DNA from: Anarhynchus alexandrinus
Lineage: Eukaryota; Chordata; Aves; Charadriiformes; Charadriidae
Assembly: GCA_008711295.1 (NCBI GenBank)
Contig: VUYV01000155.1
Coordinates: 1,123,056-1,187,055, forward strand
Length of the DNA stretch: 64,000 nucleotides
Direction: 5' to 3'
The notes beneath the pieces were generated by a model, which worked only from the letters and a program-made list of their open reading frames with translations, had not been told where the DNA came from and made no database searches. The position numbers and the translations under genes are program-made. Below, in pieces: positions 25,401 to 40,400 of the stretch (positions are counted from its first letter, which is position 1; each line of letters begins with the position of its first letter).

Positions 25401-28400
25401 GAGTTTGATGTGGATAACTTGAGCAAGCCAGAACTGCGGATGCTTTTGAGTATAATGGAAGGAGAACTGGAAGCACGAGACCTTGTAATTGAAGCTTTGC
25501 GGGTAAGTTACTGGTTTGTTGTGGTTTGCTTTTTTTTTTAATTCTCTTTTGCCACTTCCTTTATACTGTGCATAGAATATTATTAGTGGAAGAGTAAATT
25601 GTGGTTTTTAAGTTTTAGGTTGACTAAATCTCAGTAATCACAAAATATGTTCTTGTTTAATTGTTGCCATTCAGTAATTCCATGTAATTTTGGTATAAAA
25701 AACACCAAGAAAATTTCAGAGAAATAAGTGCGAAAACAGCAAAATTACTTCCTCTTTAAATTCTTTTATATTATAGAGTCTGTTATTTGTGAAAGGAAGC
25801 AATAACTTCAAAAGCAAATTCAGTCCATTCATCACTTGTTCTAATGGTCTACATGGTTGTGCATCTAGTCTATTCAGTGCAGTCATTTTCTGTGAGATGG
25901 AAAGAGGGGAAAAAACTGGACGGTCATGTCCACTTAGGGAAAAGTTTTTATGGTGTTTTTTGGTTTGTTTTTGTTGTGGGTTTTTTTTGTTGTTGTTGTT
26001 AAATAAAAGATGAAATATGGGTTATATACTCTTAACAGCACTTGCAAGTCCTTGATTAGATTTTTGCTGTGCTAGGCACATGTGAAGGTTGGTTTTCTGC
26101 TGCAGAAGGTTGCAGTCTGAAAGGCAACTTGGACAGTTGACTGGAAATGTACAAACAAAACTGTATTAATCAAAAGTTGATAAATTTTTATGACTGTAAT
26201 GACTTTAAAATTGATCCGGAACAGAATAAAATTTAACAGAGCTGCCAAACAGCCTGCAGGTTTAGTGGGGAAAGCAGCCTTACATGGTTTGAAAATATAT
26301 ATAGCTTCATAGTTGGGTAGAGGGAAATTATGCCCTTAAATTATCTCTTAAAGCAAAAAGTCAACATAATAAAATATATCTAATACTATTTTTTAGTAGT
26401 ATGTGTAATGATTATCAAGTAGTGTGGGAACATTTTCTGCTTGTAATGTCACAGTAACAATTGTAAATGCATTTTTATTCAATTTTAATTTGTTTTGTGA
26501 TGGTTTCAGATCACTTGATGCAAATGGAGCTTTAAAGTAGCTGTCATTGATGTACCTGCGTTAATAACTAAAGACTTTATAGGTATAAACCTCTCTTATA
26601 AAATACAGTTTTCATTTTGTAATGACAATAAGACACTGGAAGCAACATATTTCTGGAGGATTACTGCACTTTGAAGTCATTTGGTGTTTGGCCTTCAGGT
26701 ATATGTATGTGTTGAAATGTACTGCCTTTTCATCTAGCTGTATTGCAATTTCACATCTCATTTGCCTGAACTAGGACTTTTTATTATACCTCACTGCCAG
26801 TTAAGGTTTTGTAAAAAGGGAAACAATGTGCACATCACATCCAAAGTATCTTTTTTCACTGTTCTAACTTTGGAGGAATGCAAATAGAATACTGAGACAG
26901 TTTTATCTAATGCATATTCATGAACAAGCTACTACACTACATGCCAAAAAATGGAGGTATGGAAATTGAATGAAATACAAAAAAAAAAAAGTAACTAAAA
27001 AAAAAAAAGAATAATGCAGTACATGTTTAATGATAGTAAACATTAAATATTCAGGGTAGCACAGTCCCAGGAGAGAAAAAGTCTACATCAGATTCCCATG
27101 CACCTGCTGAAATGGGTAGTGTGTACACAGTGGGTTTTGATGACTAGTATAAATCAACAGAAAAAATAGCTCCATTCCACATAAGGTGAATAAATGTTGA
27201 AAATTGGTCTTGTTTTTTGTTTTTTTTTAATTCTCCTGCATCTCAATTTCCAGTTCCTGTACTTCATAGTAATATCCTCTAAACAAAATCCGTGTGGAAC
27301 TCAGATCTTCCAGGCAGCTTGCCTTCTTAGCTGTACCAGTACTGGAAAACTTGGAAGTTATACCTGCTGAAGAACTGTAGCCTACTATCCTGGAATACTT
27401 TTGGATCTTCTGGCTTCCTAGTTGGCAAGCCACAAGTCATCAGTATTAGCAGCTGGTGTCTCCAAGCAGCACACCATAAGCTACTAGATAGCCAAATATA
27501 GGTCTTTCGTAAAAGTGAGTAACAAGAGGGTTCACTTGGAACTGTGTCAATTTTGGTACTTTGATTTGTTTCCACAAATTGGCATACGTAACTTATGTAT
27601 CCTTAAAGCAAGAAGAAAGTAGTTTTCATATAAGGGAAAAGACTTCTTATGTTATTGTTTCAAAAGCTGATCAAGCTCTGTTTCAAAATTAGGAAAGTTT
27701 GTGAGTGTGTGTTTGGAGAGGTTTTTTGGTTTGTAGTTTTTTTTTTGGTTTGTTGGGTTTTGGGGTTTTTGGGGGTTTTTTGGTGGTGTATTTGTTTTGG
27801 TTTTGTTTTTTTTTTTTTAATCCTACTAGTACTGCAGGGCTGTTTCAAAGCCTAATTTCTCTGGTAGGTCAAAGCCTGATAATTTCCAGCACTATGCTGG
27901 ATAAAATGTGTGTTGTCTTTTCCTCCTAAGTGATCTTCATGTCAGTTTTCGGTCACTGTGGTATATAAATTTATTAACCAGTTTTATATGCTCTTGGTCT
28001 CTTTGTAAGACTATAGAACTGTATCTTTTAACCTTCTCTTAAAAAGTAACTGTTCATTTTTGTGGTTGTCATCTCAGATTTTTCTCTATAAATCACTTAA
28101 TTTTAACTACATCATTCGTAAATGTGTGTACCTTTATCTGTACTCATTTTGCAGGGTTTCACTGAGTATTTGTAAAATTTGTGCAATAAATAGTACTTAT
28201 GTATCTGTTGGAAATACCTCGCCTGGAAAGTTCTGACATTGAAGTGAATCAGTCTTGACTGATCACAAAAGAACTGATAATGCTGAATATAATTAAAAAC
28301 TGACTCACATGGTACTACTCCTAATCTGCACCTAGCATGAAGTTTCTCATTTTAACAAGATCTGTTTGCTGCATCTCTGTTAGTCTATCATTTTCCCATT

Positions 28401-31400
28401 TTATAAATTCTTACACTGACCTCTCTTGTTTCCTACTTCACTAATTTTGTGTGAAGCCACATTGTGTGCTTTACTGATGATCTGAGACAGATCTGATGTT
28501 TTTTTCTCTATCTTTAAAGCCAGTTATGTAAAAAAAANACTGTAGCCTACTATCCTGGAATACTTTTGGATCTTCTGGCTTCCTAGTTGGCAAGCCACAA
28601 GTCATCAGTATTAGCAGCTGGTGTCTCCAAGCAGCACACCATAAGCTACTAGATAGCCAAATATAGGTCTTTCGTAAAAGTGAGTAACAAGAGGGTTCAC
28701 TTGGAACTGTGTCAATTTTGGCACTTTGATTTGTTTCCACAAATTGGCATACGTAACTTATGTATCCTTAAAGCAAGAAGAAAGTAGTTTTCATATAAGG
28801 GAAAAGACTTCTTATGTTATTGTTTCAAAAGCTGATCAAGCTCTGTTTCAAAATTAGGAAAGTTTGTGAGTGTGTGTTTGGAGAGGTTTTTTGGTTTGTA
28901 GTTTTTTTTTTGGTTTGTTGGGTTTTGGGGTTTTTGGGGGTTTTTTGGTGGTGTATTTGTTTTGGTTTTGTTTTTTTTTTTTTAATCCTACTAGTACTGC
29001 AGGGCTGTTTCAAAGCCTAATTTCTCTGGTAGGTCAAAGCCTGATAATTTCCAGCACTATGCTGGATAAAATGTGTGTTGTCTTTTCCTCCTAAGTGATC
29101 TTCATGTCAGTTTTCGGTCACTGTGGTATATAAATTTATTAACCAGTTTTATATGCTCTTGGTCTCTTTGTAAGACTATAGAACTGTATCTTTTAACCTT
29201 CTCTTAAAAAGTAACTGTTCATTTTTGTGGTTGTCATCTCAGATTTTTCTCTATAAATCACTTAATTTTAACTACATCATTCGTAAATGTGTGTACCTTT
29301 ATCTGTACTCATTTTGCAGGGTTTCACTGAGTATTTGTAAAATTTGTGCAATAAATAGTACTTATGTATCTGTTGGAAATACCTCGCCTGGAAAGTTCTG
29401 ACATTGAAGTGAATCAGTCTTGACTGATCACAAAAGAACTGATAACGCTGAATATAATTAAAGACTGACTCACATGGTACTACGCTTAATCTGCACCTAG
29501 CATGAAGTTTCTCATTTTAACAAGATCTGTTTGCTGCATCTCTGTTAGTCTATCATTTTCCCATTTTATAAATTCTTACACTGACCTCTCTTGTTTCCTA
29601 CTTCACTAATTTTGTGTGAAGCCACATTGTGTGCTTTACTGATGATCTGAGACAGATCTGATGTTTTTTTCTCTATCTTTAAAGCCAGTTATGTAAAAAA
29701 ACCACACCTACCTTCAGCATCCATAGGTAGGATTTATTTTCAGGCTGACTCTTACAGGACCATGGTTCTTTTAGTGCCAATTGTTTTTTTCCTTTGGTAT
29801 ACATGTCATATCATCACAATCCAGACCTTATCCACAGTATTTCCTGGTAGAAATAAACAGATATTTCTGACAGAGAGTTAAGGGGTAAGAACTAGGGAGC
29901 AGGAACAGTATTTTTGGATAAGATATTGAGTTGGAACTTGTGCCTTACTGTTTTTTGGGTTGGTTTTGATTTTTATTCTATGCCATGTTTATAGTCTGTT
30001 CATATGTATTATGGAGTTCTCACTTAAATCACTATTAAAATCTTGTTTTAGATGAATTCTTTTTGCCCATTTTAGAAATTTGTTTTTGTGGACTACAGTT
30101 TAATGCTTCTTGATATGTTATAAAAGTGTAATTTGTGTGTGGATTCTGATGGATTAAGCAGAAAACATTTCTTACCTCTTTGTTTTTGTGTATTGAGCCT
30201 CAGCCCCATATACGGAGCAATCTCTACATAATAGCTCACAGAAATCTGAAATAATGATATAATGAATGTGTTGTGGATTTATGCCTTCTGGTTGTTTTTT
30301 TTTTGTTGTTGTTGTCTTATTTAAAAAAATAGCTATAAAATTATGCATGGTTTGAGGTGTCAGTGAAAGCAATTAAACTCCAAAATGATACTCAGTTAGT
30401 ACTGTTGTAATATTGCTTTTCTAACATGGAGACAATGCCCTTGGATTTCAGAATTGTATTGTCTTCAGACGGTTATCTTCTGGCTGTTCATTTACAATGT
30501 ATTCATTGTATCATAAAATGAATTTGTATTTTACAACTTTCAGTTTAAATTCTCTTGGTTCTAGTACCCGTCAGAGAAGATGGCTACTACCTCCTCATTT
30601 AGCACTTTTAAGATTTTTGCATAACTTTTTCTGCTTATTTAAAGCTTAGTTTCAAAAAGGTGCAGTCCAATGAGAATAAAGAAGCAAGGGCTTCAGAGTT
30701 TGTTACTCTACTTTGAAAAGATTGAACTAGGGAATTTTAAGTCTGTGCACTGGTTATTGTTCCAGTGCAGAATGTCCATTCTGTCTATTCTGTGTAAATA
30801 AAAAAATAAAAATTAAAAATGAGAAAGGGCAGTAGTTTGGGGTTATGGGAAGAAATCTTGTTGAATTAACTAGTCATCCAGGGGGGCACAGAGGAGATAA
30901 GTTTAGTTAGTAAAGTTAATGGTGTTGATGTGTTAGATTTTTATTAAGGCAGTTTAATGTAGTGCCATATGATAAATTAGACAGAACCAAACCCAAGGTG
31001 TCACATAGAATAATTAACTTTTTATTGCGTCTTTGTGCATAATGTATTGTAGAGTTTCCATTGTATTTTATATCAAGTATTGACACCTTGAAGTCTGCTT
31101 TTGAAACAAAACTAAAACTTTAAATCCAAACTGCATTTGTAAGAAATATACAGATGACATCTGTATACTTCCATGTTTCCACAATACATTGTTTTTCCTT
31201 TATAATATGCACAACTGCAGATACGTAAGGACACATAGCATTCCTGTTTCTAAAAAAGGGCTGTTGCTTCCTGCTTCAGCAATTGAAACTTTGTCTAACT
31301 GGGTCAATGTCTCCTAGTATTGCTGTAAAAGTAGCAGTTTGCTGCTTTGATATATTTGACATAAACAGAGAAAGCTGAGGGTTTTTTTGCCCTTAACATG

Positions 31401-34400
31401 TACAAGTTTGTTACAGTATACTCTGCGAGTTCTGTATTGTACAAATCAGTATTTTGCTGAATTAATCTCTATTTGAACAGTATTTCTTTTTTGGGGAACA
31501 TTGGCTATCTGGAAGTTTGAAGTTGGAGAAATTCAGATTTGAAAAAGTTACAGTAATTATCAACCGGAGCAATTGCTGGACAAGTTCAGCCCTGTGAGGA
31601 CCAAGAGCCTTGGAAGAACAGACCTTTGTCACGCTAGGGTTAAATTTTCAGATTTATTCACAAGTGAACAGTTAATTTGCTGTGGAGGGCAGCATCAGGA
31701 TTCACCTCAAAGGAGGTGATTTCTGTGTAAGTCTTTCTCATTAGCACTCTGATTTTGTATAGCTACTACACCAAATGACTTACGGTGGTTATTTTTGAAT
31801 CTGTAATTTCTTTATTTTAGTAGCTCCATGATCAGGGTTGGATGGCAATTAAAGTTAAATTCAGATTAACATTTAAATCATTAAAGTTATTTCACTAATG
31901 AGAAATAACATGCTGTTTAATTGCTATTGGGAATGCATATAGTTAGAATAGGAGGGAGACTTAACTATAGCTGCTGCCTCCATCTGTCTCAATTATCCAA
32001 ATAAACTGTCTGCCTGTAATAAGGGGATAATATATTCCTAATGTGGAGGTAATGTGGCCACATAATCAAAGCACAGGTCTGGCCTCCCACAACTGTGACC
32101 TCAAATACGGCATTCATTTGTTGGTTTGGTTTTTTTTTTGTCCAGCCATAAAGTGGTTGCTTCTTCTGCCTGCTTTCTAGAGGATATTTATAAAGTGCAT
32201 TGACCCTCATATGTTTGTAATAAGTAATTTAGCAAAAGAATTTTGCTTCAGCTAAAATGAATGTGTGCTTGCTATGCCTTTGGAAAAGGGATAGTGTTAG
32301 ATAGGTTATCAGATGAAAGCAACAGCTGAAAGTACCAAACCCTTGCAAAACAAAGGGTGGTGTAGTTAGCCAAGATAACCACAGAAGTGTAAAAGAATAA
32401 AGAAGCTACAAGAAGGACATGGTGATAAAGACTTCGACCCTCCCTCTGAGGACTACCAGGAAGACCCCTGAGGAAGCATAGCACCTGCGCCGCTAGAAGG
32501 GAGGGGGCATGTTAGGGGTGGGTTGCATTCCAAGAACTCATTGATTATGTATTTGGGGGTGGGTTGCATTCCAAGAACTCATTGATTATGTATTTGGGGG
32601 TGGGCTGCGTTCTGAAAACTCATTGATTATGCAAACTATGTTCCAAGAAGAAACATGAATAGGTATAAGGAATACGAAATAAAAGCAAGCATTTGTAAAG
32701 GGAAAATGAGCCACAGGAGGAGAAATCCCCCGTGTAACTCCCAGCGCTGTAATAAATATTCTTTGCTCCACCGAATTTGCCCCGGACTAAAATTCAATAC
32801 CGTGAGCGTGTTTCTCACATGTTGAATTGCAGTGCTAGTGCTAGCTATCAAGCATGGAATTACAAATACTAAATGCTGCTTTTAGTGGTGAGTCTCTCAT
32901 AAAGTTAAATCATTAGTAGGTTGTTTTTCATTTAAAATTTTAAAGCCAAACTTAGTTAGGATTTTTGTTTATTTTAAAAATAATTTTATTTGCCTATGTA
33001 AACTTCGTTAGGTAGTGAATGGTAAAATGAAAATTTATATTATTCTTGCTTCTATGGTGTGCATTAATTAATGTGAAAAAATGCAAATTTTTATCATACT
33101 AGATCCTTTAGTATACCACACTGCATAGATTTAGAACAACTTCTTTGCATTGTTGGGCAAAATCACCAATGAAATAAAAAAAATGGCTAAAAGAATTACC
33201 AATACCAACAATGAGTAAATTTTTGTTTAATTAAAATTGACTACAACATCAATGACATTGCTCCACAGCAATGTCATTTCTCTGAACTTAAGTGAGCTCC
33301 AAATCAACAGATTCTGTGTACGTGATGTCCAGGTCAGAAAAACAGTGTGAGAATGACAAGGTGAATTTGGTTGTAGGTGTTTCTTCAGTGTTATAAAGCC
33401 CTATTGTATTTAATTTTTACCGTAACTTCCTAAGGAAGGAAAGCTTATCTTCTATGTGTGTGTTTGTACCAACGTATATTGAATCTTTCAGCCTGTTTCC
33501 GCAAAATCTGACAAAATGCTAAGCGTTTCAGAAATAGGTAGTGTCATAAAACCAGACAGCTGGGTAAGAAAAGTCATACTGTTGTTAGGGCCTTAGTTGA
33601 AGGAGAGGCAGAGATTTGTGGTGTCTGGTATTGAGCACTGTATGTGAACTGTAGAATACAGAGTTAGGGAAAATCAGACTTCATTAATTTAGCCGCTAAG
33701 AGAATTTAACTTAGTCTAAGTTTATAAAAAGATGAAAAGAAAAAGATCTCTGCTGTGGGATTTAGTTCTGCCTGAATTGTAAGTACAGTTTATCTTCCTG
33801 AATCTAAGCATTTTGACAGGCCTGCACGCTAATCAATGGAACTGGAAATGAATCATACTTTCTATATTATGTCCAAGTAGAAAATCCATATAAGACAATT
33901 TCTGACTTCTGCTAGCAGGGTTCTTCGTGAAGAACAGTGGTTGAATTTTGAATGAAAGTGTGGGTATTAATGTAATGAAATAGGTAGTTCAAAAGACAGA
34001 AGCTAACGCATTGTGTAATAATACCTCATAGCCACATTTAAGTTTAATAACTCGTTCTATTAGCTTTACCTTGAAAAGCTTCCAGTTTAAAAAGACAACA
34101 CTTTTAAATAAGGATAAACAGCTTTTAGAAAGTATAGTGATTACTGCATAGATTACACAATGTTTCTTCAAAACAGATAATGCATAGTATGTTGAATGCC
34201 AGTTTTCAGGTTCCAACTCTCCTGTTAATCATTTTAGAACTACTAGGATATCAGTATTGAATTACATGAGAAATTCAGTAGTTTAAAGCAAGTCTTAAAA
34301 AAAAAAGTGCTTCTTTTTAAGAAGATAATTTCTTTTGAAATAACCGTATTGTTTCAGAAATTTCTTAAATAACTAGATGCAATGAAAAGGCACTCTATTT

Positions 34401-37400
34401 CCAAGGCTATAATGGCATAATCCAATATTATTTCAAAACTCTGCTCCATTTTTTCTAAAAGTGTATATAATCAAATTGAATGTTGTTTTGCAAAATCTTG
34501 CATTTTAGAACAACAAAAAAATGTTTCTTTGTACTAACATTCTATTAGAAAATTCTAGTGTTATGGGTGGCTTATAAGATGTTGGGGTTCATTATGCTAA
34601 AGGCCATTTTTTGTGTATCTATATATATGCATGTGAATGAACTACTTCGGTGAATCTACCCTAGCGTTCAGATCAAAAGCCCACTTTTGAAGAAACTGTT
34701 CCCATTATCCCCACCTAACTTTGCTTTGACTTGCCTCACAGACCACTCTCTGACTGTGTAAACTGAACAGCACCAACTGTATTGCTCTACAAACGTCTTC
34801 CTGTTGTGCTACAGTACCTGCTAATGTTGACATGGTCACTGTATACCTATCAATGCCCTTTTCCAGCGTTGTTTGTGTAAATACAGTAGGGTATATGAGT
34901 TGATTTGGTCTAGATTTTTTTTTTAAAATGTAACTTCATATCCTCCATGTTCACTCTCTAAAACCAGAAATTCCCCAATGCTTTCAACCATTATGATCGT
35001 TCTTGAATTTAAGACAGATGGACCTTGCTTGTGAAATTGCCAGATGGGTCATTGTAAAATGCTCTTCTGGAGTCTTTTTCTCCCCAAAGGGCAGAATGCA
35101 TTTTCTGCTCAAGCTAGTTTGATTTCAGGTCCTGAGCTGTGCCTTGTGGAAGGCTATTATTAGTAAACTTGTGTTTCAATTTCACTGGACAATGATTAAG
35201 TACTGAGCAATATAGTTTTATTTTAATCTAATTGAAAACATGAACTATTTTGATGATAACTCTCACGTGTACATATTACTGTATCACTTCTGCAATTAAG
35301 TGTATGTGAAGATCTAACAATATTTTTAAAAAAAACTACAGCTGAGTGTATCATAGTTTATTATGCCAGTAGACTACGTAACAATGTTGGGTTTTTGGTG
35401 GGTAACTGAGAATGATACCAGAATAGCTATGCAAAATGGGGAGCCTTTCATACCTGGCTCTGCATTTTCAGTAATGAATTATCTGTTCCTTGAAAAAAAA
35501 TTTGGGTAAATGTTAAGTAAAATACTTGGAAGGGGAACTGTAGATGCTTACAAGCATTACTTGCCTGATTTGACGTGTCTGCTTCCCATTGAGCCCTGTC
35601 TAGCAAAAGACCTTCCTTCACATGGCCAAGGCAAACTTTTGCCTGCTGCAGGTTGAGATTTTAGTTAAGGAAATTTGATCAGTTAAAGTTTTCATGTCCT
35701 TTTAATGTTATTTCTTGTCTTCTGCATCTTGTACTCTGTGTGTTACGCGTTAAAATAGAATCATTGCCAACACCATAATTGTCAGTTGTGTATCGATAAA
35801 GTTTTTATAACAAACTACTGCACAAAGTCAACAAGAATTGTACTTAGTACTTTTAGAATGAACTTTGGGGTTAGAGGGGAAGAAACCTGGGAGGTATCAG
35901 GAACAAGGGAATGAGTCCATATAGTTTAGTTGTTCTCAAATTGACTGATAGGTAGAAAAATTACCTTTATATTAAGTGTAATCTCTCAAAGGAAGCTACA
36001 CCACCTATAAATTATGAAGACTCCTACCTACAGTAATTGTGCTAAGTTTTTGTGAATCTAAAATGCAAATCTGAACTTCTCCTATACACATGAATCCCGT
36101 GTCTCTCTCATACCAAAGAATGGAGCTAAGAGCACACAGAAGGCAGCTTTAGAGGTTTCTGGCAGCCAGTAAGACACCTGTTTTGTAGCAGGTGTCTTTG
36201 AAAAATGGTGATTAGGTAGAAGGAGGAGCAGAAGATGTTAAACTGTATGTAACAGAAGGTTATTGTTGTAGACAGTATGATGGCAGTTGTTGGCCTTGGT
36301 GGCAGAAGTGAACCATGAAAGAGAAGTCAGATAATGCCTTGTTTGCATTGTCATTTTTGCATGTTGCAATTTCCTTGCAAAAACTTAATTTTTACTAAAT
36401 TTTGGGGAGGTAATGATCTGAAGTTTGTGTCCTTGCTCATCTGATCGCTAATTTTGATTATTTTTTTTTTACTTTAATTATGGTTGCATATGCATTTTCT
36501 CTGCTCTTAATAATTTGTCTTTACCTGTCCAATGATTCTGCTTATGATCAAAGCTTTTACTTTCTTAATATTAGTTTATCCTAATTTTCTGAACATGGCT
36601 GTCAAAAAGTGTTATTTCACTATTGCAAGCTATTTAAAGTTGATTGCAAGGAAACTATGAAATATGACTAAACCTCAGACAGGTTAGTAGAATAAATGAT
36701 TTTTCAGTGCTTAGCTTGGAATGATTTCTTTATCTGTGGTTTATTTGAAGTTTTAAAGTAAAGCAACATGCTCTTTGTTCACCTAATTGAAAAAGTGTTG
36801 TTACACTCAACCTTAAAACATGTTCAAATTTTGATATATTTTTTTTCCTATCTCCAAGATTTATATGTTGTATTTTTTTAGTTTATATTATGTCTGCTAA
36901 ATTTTATTTTTATAAAATTACTTGACATGTTTTGACACACTAAATTGTTGCTAAACAGTTCAAGAAACTAACATTATTCCAGTAAATATCTGTGTGGACC
37001 TCAATTTTTGAGAATTGCATGACTGGTTACAATGTAAAAAAATAGCTTTTGTTGCATGACAACAAAATGACTAAGCCTGCTTAAGGCAGCAAAACCTAAC
37101 ACTGTACTTCACAAAATGTTGTAAAATTAAAGGACAGTCTTATACCTTATCCTTGATACTGCTAGAGTCCATGTTGTAATAATTTGGAAATACTGTTTAT
37201 AGTATTGGTGGGTTGGATTTATATGCAGTAGCTTACTTTAAAAGATCATTTCAGATGCCTATGAAAGTATTTACTTTCCTTATATTCTTTTTTTTTTTGT
37301 AATAATAGTTCTGCAAACATGCGTAACTAACAATAAATACTTTTCTTTGCATGATAAAAGGTATCAAGTGAACTGTATTTGTCACACCTTTTTTTCTTGG

Positions 37401-40400
37401 ACTTCATTATGAATGGAACCAAGTTTCACTTTTTCCAATAGATGTTGGGGATGTAGTAGCAGCAGCAGTCCCTGGACTGATACCTGGCTGGTATTTTGAC
37501 ACATATAAAGGTCTCTTCTAGAAGCTACAGACAAAATAATTTTTCAGTAGTGTTACATCACTTCTTGTGGTAGTTAGTTGCTATTTGCCAAAGGGGCATA
37601 TTAAGCATTGAGCAAGGCAAAACTTTTGGTAAAGCTTATTAAAACAGTCCTGTATATGTTGTTTTACTAAGCTTAAGCTTCACTGGTCAGGTAAATATCC
37701 TTATTCCAGGCTCTCCTAAAATTGAAGACTACAAGTATGGAACTATGAGACTAGTTTTCTAGTATGAAATCTCTATGGCCTTGCATTGCAAATATCCTTT
37801 TTGCTCTGTCTTTTCCAGCAGTTACTGTTAAACTGATAATAGTCTCTTTTTATTTTTCACATAAGATCTGCATATCTTTATTGTTGCCAGGTATGTAACT
37901 ACTAATTTAGCTGAAAGTATTCTGCTGGTTTCTTATTTGGATAATTGCTTTGCCTTTCCCACTTGATTCCTCCTACCCTCGTTTGATCTTTCTGCATAAT
38001 CCACTATAAACTAGTGAGTAGAGATACTCACACTATTTGTAAAAATAATAATAAAAAATTCCAAAATCATGTTGATGTAACTGTTTCTTGGTTTCTGTGA
38101 TCATTATAATACAGCTGTGACTTTATTGTTAAAACGACGTATTTAAAAAGTTTTATCTGTTTGCCATCGTTACTCACATTGCTGACAATGAGAAATGTAA
38201 CTGGGTCATTCTATCTGTATTATTATGTTAACAGGAATTTTCCATTTTTAGTTAAAAGAACATACACAGGTTATTTCCTCTATGCCGATAAATAGTACAG
38301 TTAATTTTGTTGAGGGTAACACTGAAGTGCAACTGATAACGTAACACTTCTTTCTTTTGTTTGTGTGTCTTTTCATGTTACTGTTGCTGAAGAAAAAATG
38401 TATAAGGTTTGTTCTTTGTTCTTCCAAATAAATTATGACAGTAATTTCTAAAAAATAATTCTGAATAAGATATGAGATTTTATTTCAAATTCAACGCTTG
38501 TGAAAATACTCACATAGCAGCAATTACTTTTGTCGTGCTTGGGTGTGTGTGTTCCCATGCTTTTCTCTATCCCACTCCGTTTTGATGCTTTTCTGACTGG
38601 TGGATAGGTCTTTCCACATGCAGTTCTCCCAGAGACACATCTGTCTTAGCGGCTCTGGCAGTGTACTAAAAATACTCAGCACTAGGTCTCTTATAAAAGC
38701 CAGCATTCCATTTGTACGAATAAGTGGCAAATTTGAGAAAATAGAGTAAAAATTATTATAGTGAATTCTCTCTGAAATAGCAGAGTAAAATTTTAGCTAG
38801 ATATTGTGGAAATATAAGCTGATATATGACAATTTTAAAATTGGTAATTTTTAAATGATAGTATCTGTAAAGACAGTACTAGCTGGAAAATTGCTTTAAA
38901 TTTTTAATAAAGGGCATAAAATCCAAAATATACAATGTAGATGAATATTCTGTTTACTTTAAAATGTTCCATTCTAGAAATCAAATTTTAGTTAAATCTA
39001 TTTGTTCATTCAGCCTCTTCACTAGGGGTAGTAGCAAGAATAAAATTCTTCGTAGAGGTGATACATATTACTCTCACAATTTACCTTCCAGTGAATACTG
39101 GAAATAATTTGAAAGCGTTGAATTCTCTTACTATACCTTAAATAACTCCATATTGTTGATAGAATAGACTAGACTGTTTCAGTAGGAAGGGACCTACAAC
39201 AATCATCCAGTCCAACTGCCTGACCAGTTCGGGGCTGACCAAGTTAAAGCGTATTATTAAGGCCACTACCTAAACGCCTCTTAAACATTGACAGGCTGGG
39301 GGCATCAACCACCTCTCTAGGAAGCCTGTTCCAGTGTTTGACCACCCTCTCAGTAAAGGAGTGCTTCCTAATTTGCAGTCTAAAGCTCTCCTGGTGCAGC
39401 TTTGAACCATTCCCATGTGTCCTATCACTGGATACCAGGGAGAAAAGATCAGCACCTCCCTGTCCACTTCCCCTCCTCAGGAAGCTGTAGAGAGCAATGA
39501 AGTCACCCCTCAGCTTCCTTTTCTCCAAACTAGGCAAGCCCAAAGTCCTCATAGGACATTCCTTCCAGCCCTTTCACCAGCTTGGAATGCATCCAGAGGA
39601 GGGCACCAAGGACCTTCACATTAAGTTGTGGGGCCCAGAACTGCACACAGTACTCAAGGTGAGGCTGCACCAATGCTGAATCCAGTGGGATAATCCCCTC
39701 TTTTGATCTGCTGGTTATACTGTGTTTGATGCACCCCAGGATGCGCTTTGCCCTCTTGGCTGCCAGGGCACGCTGCTGACTCGATACGAGCCTGCTGTCA
39801 ACCAGCACCCCCTGATCCCTTTCTGCAGAGCTGCTCTCCAGCCAGTCATCTCACAATTTATACTTGTGCCTAGCATCATTTGTCCTAGGTGCAGAATCTG
39901 GCAGTTCAACTTGTTAAATTTCATCCCATTAATTATTGCCCAGGGCTCCAATCTATCTAGATCCCTCTGCAAGACAACTTGTCCTTCAAGAGAGTCAACT
40001 GCACCTTGCAGTTTGCTGTCATCAGCAAACTTGCTGATGCTGCATTCAACTCCTGCATCCAAATTGCTGATGAATTTATTGAACAGAACTGGCCCTATAT
40101 TTGAACCCTGAGGAACGCTGCTGGCGACCAGTCACGAGCCAGGTGTAGCCCCTTTGAGCCCTGTAGTTCAGTCAGTTCTGCACCCAGTGTACTGTGAACC
40201 TACTCACCCCACAGTGGGACAACTTGTCCAGAAGGATGCTGTGAGGGACAGTATCCAAAGCCTTACTAAAATCCAGAAAAACTATATCACCGCCTCCCCT
40301 TCATCCACTAGGCAGGTGACCTTGTCATAGAAGGATATCGAGTTAGTTAAACAGGATTTTCCCTTTGTGAACCCACGTTGACTGTGCCTGATGACTGTAT

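Noticed and set aside
27649..27855. Hydrophobic Phe/Val/Trp-rich small frames, duplicated at 28814-29020, as a membrane peptide gene pair
   Set aside because: They are translations of a G/T-rich low-complexity tract, present twice only because the whole block is duplicated.
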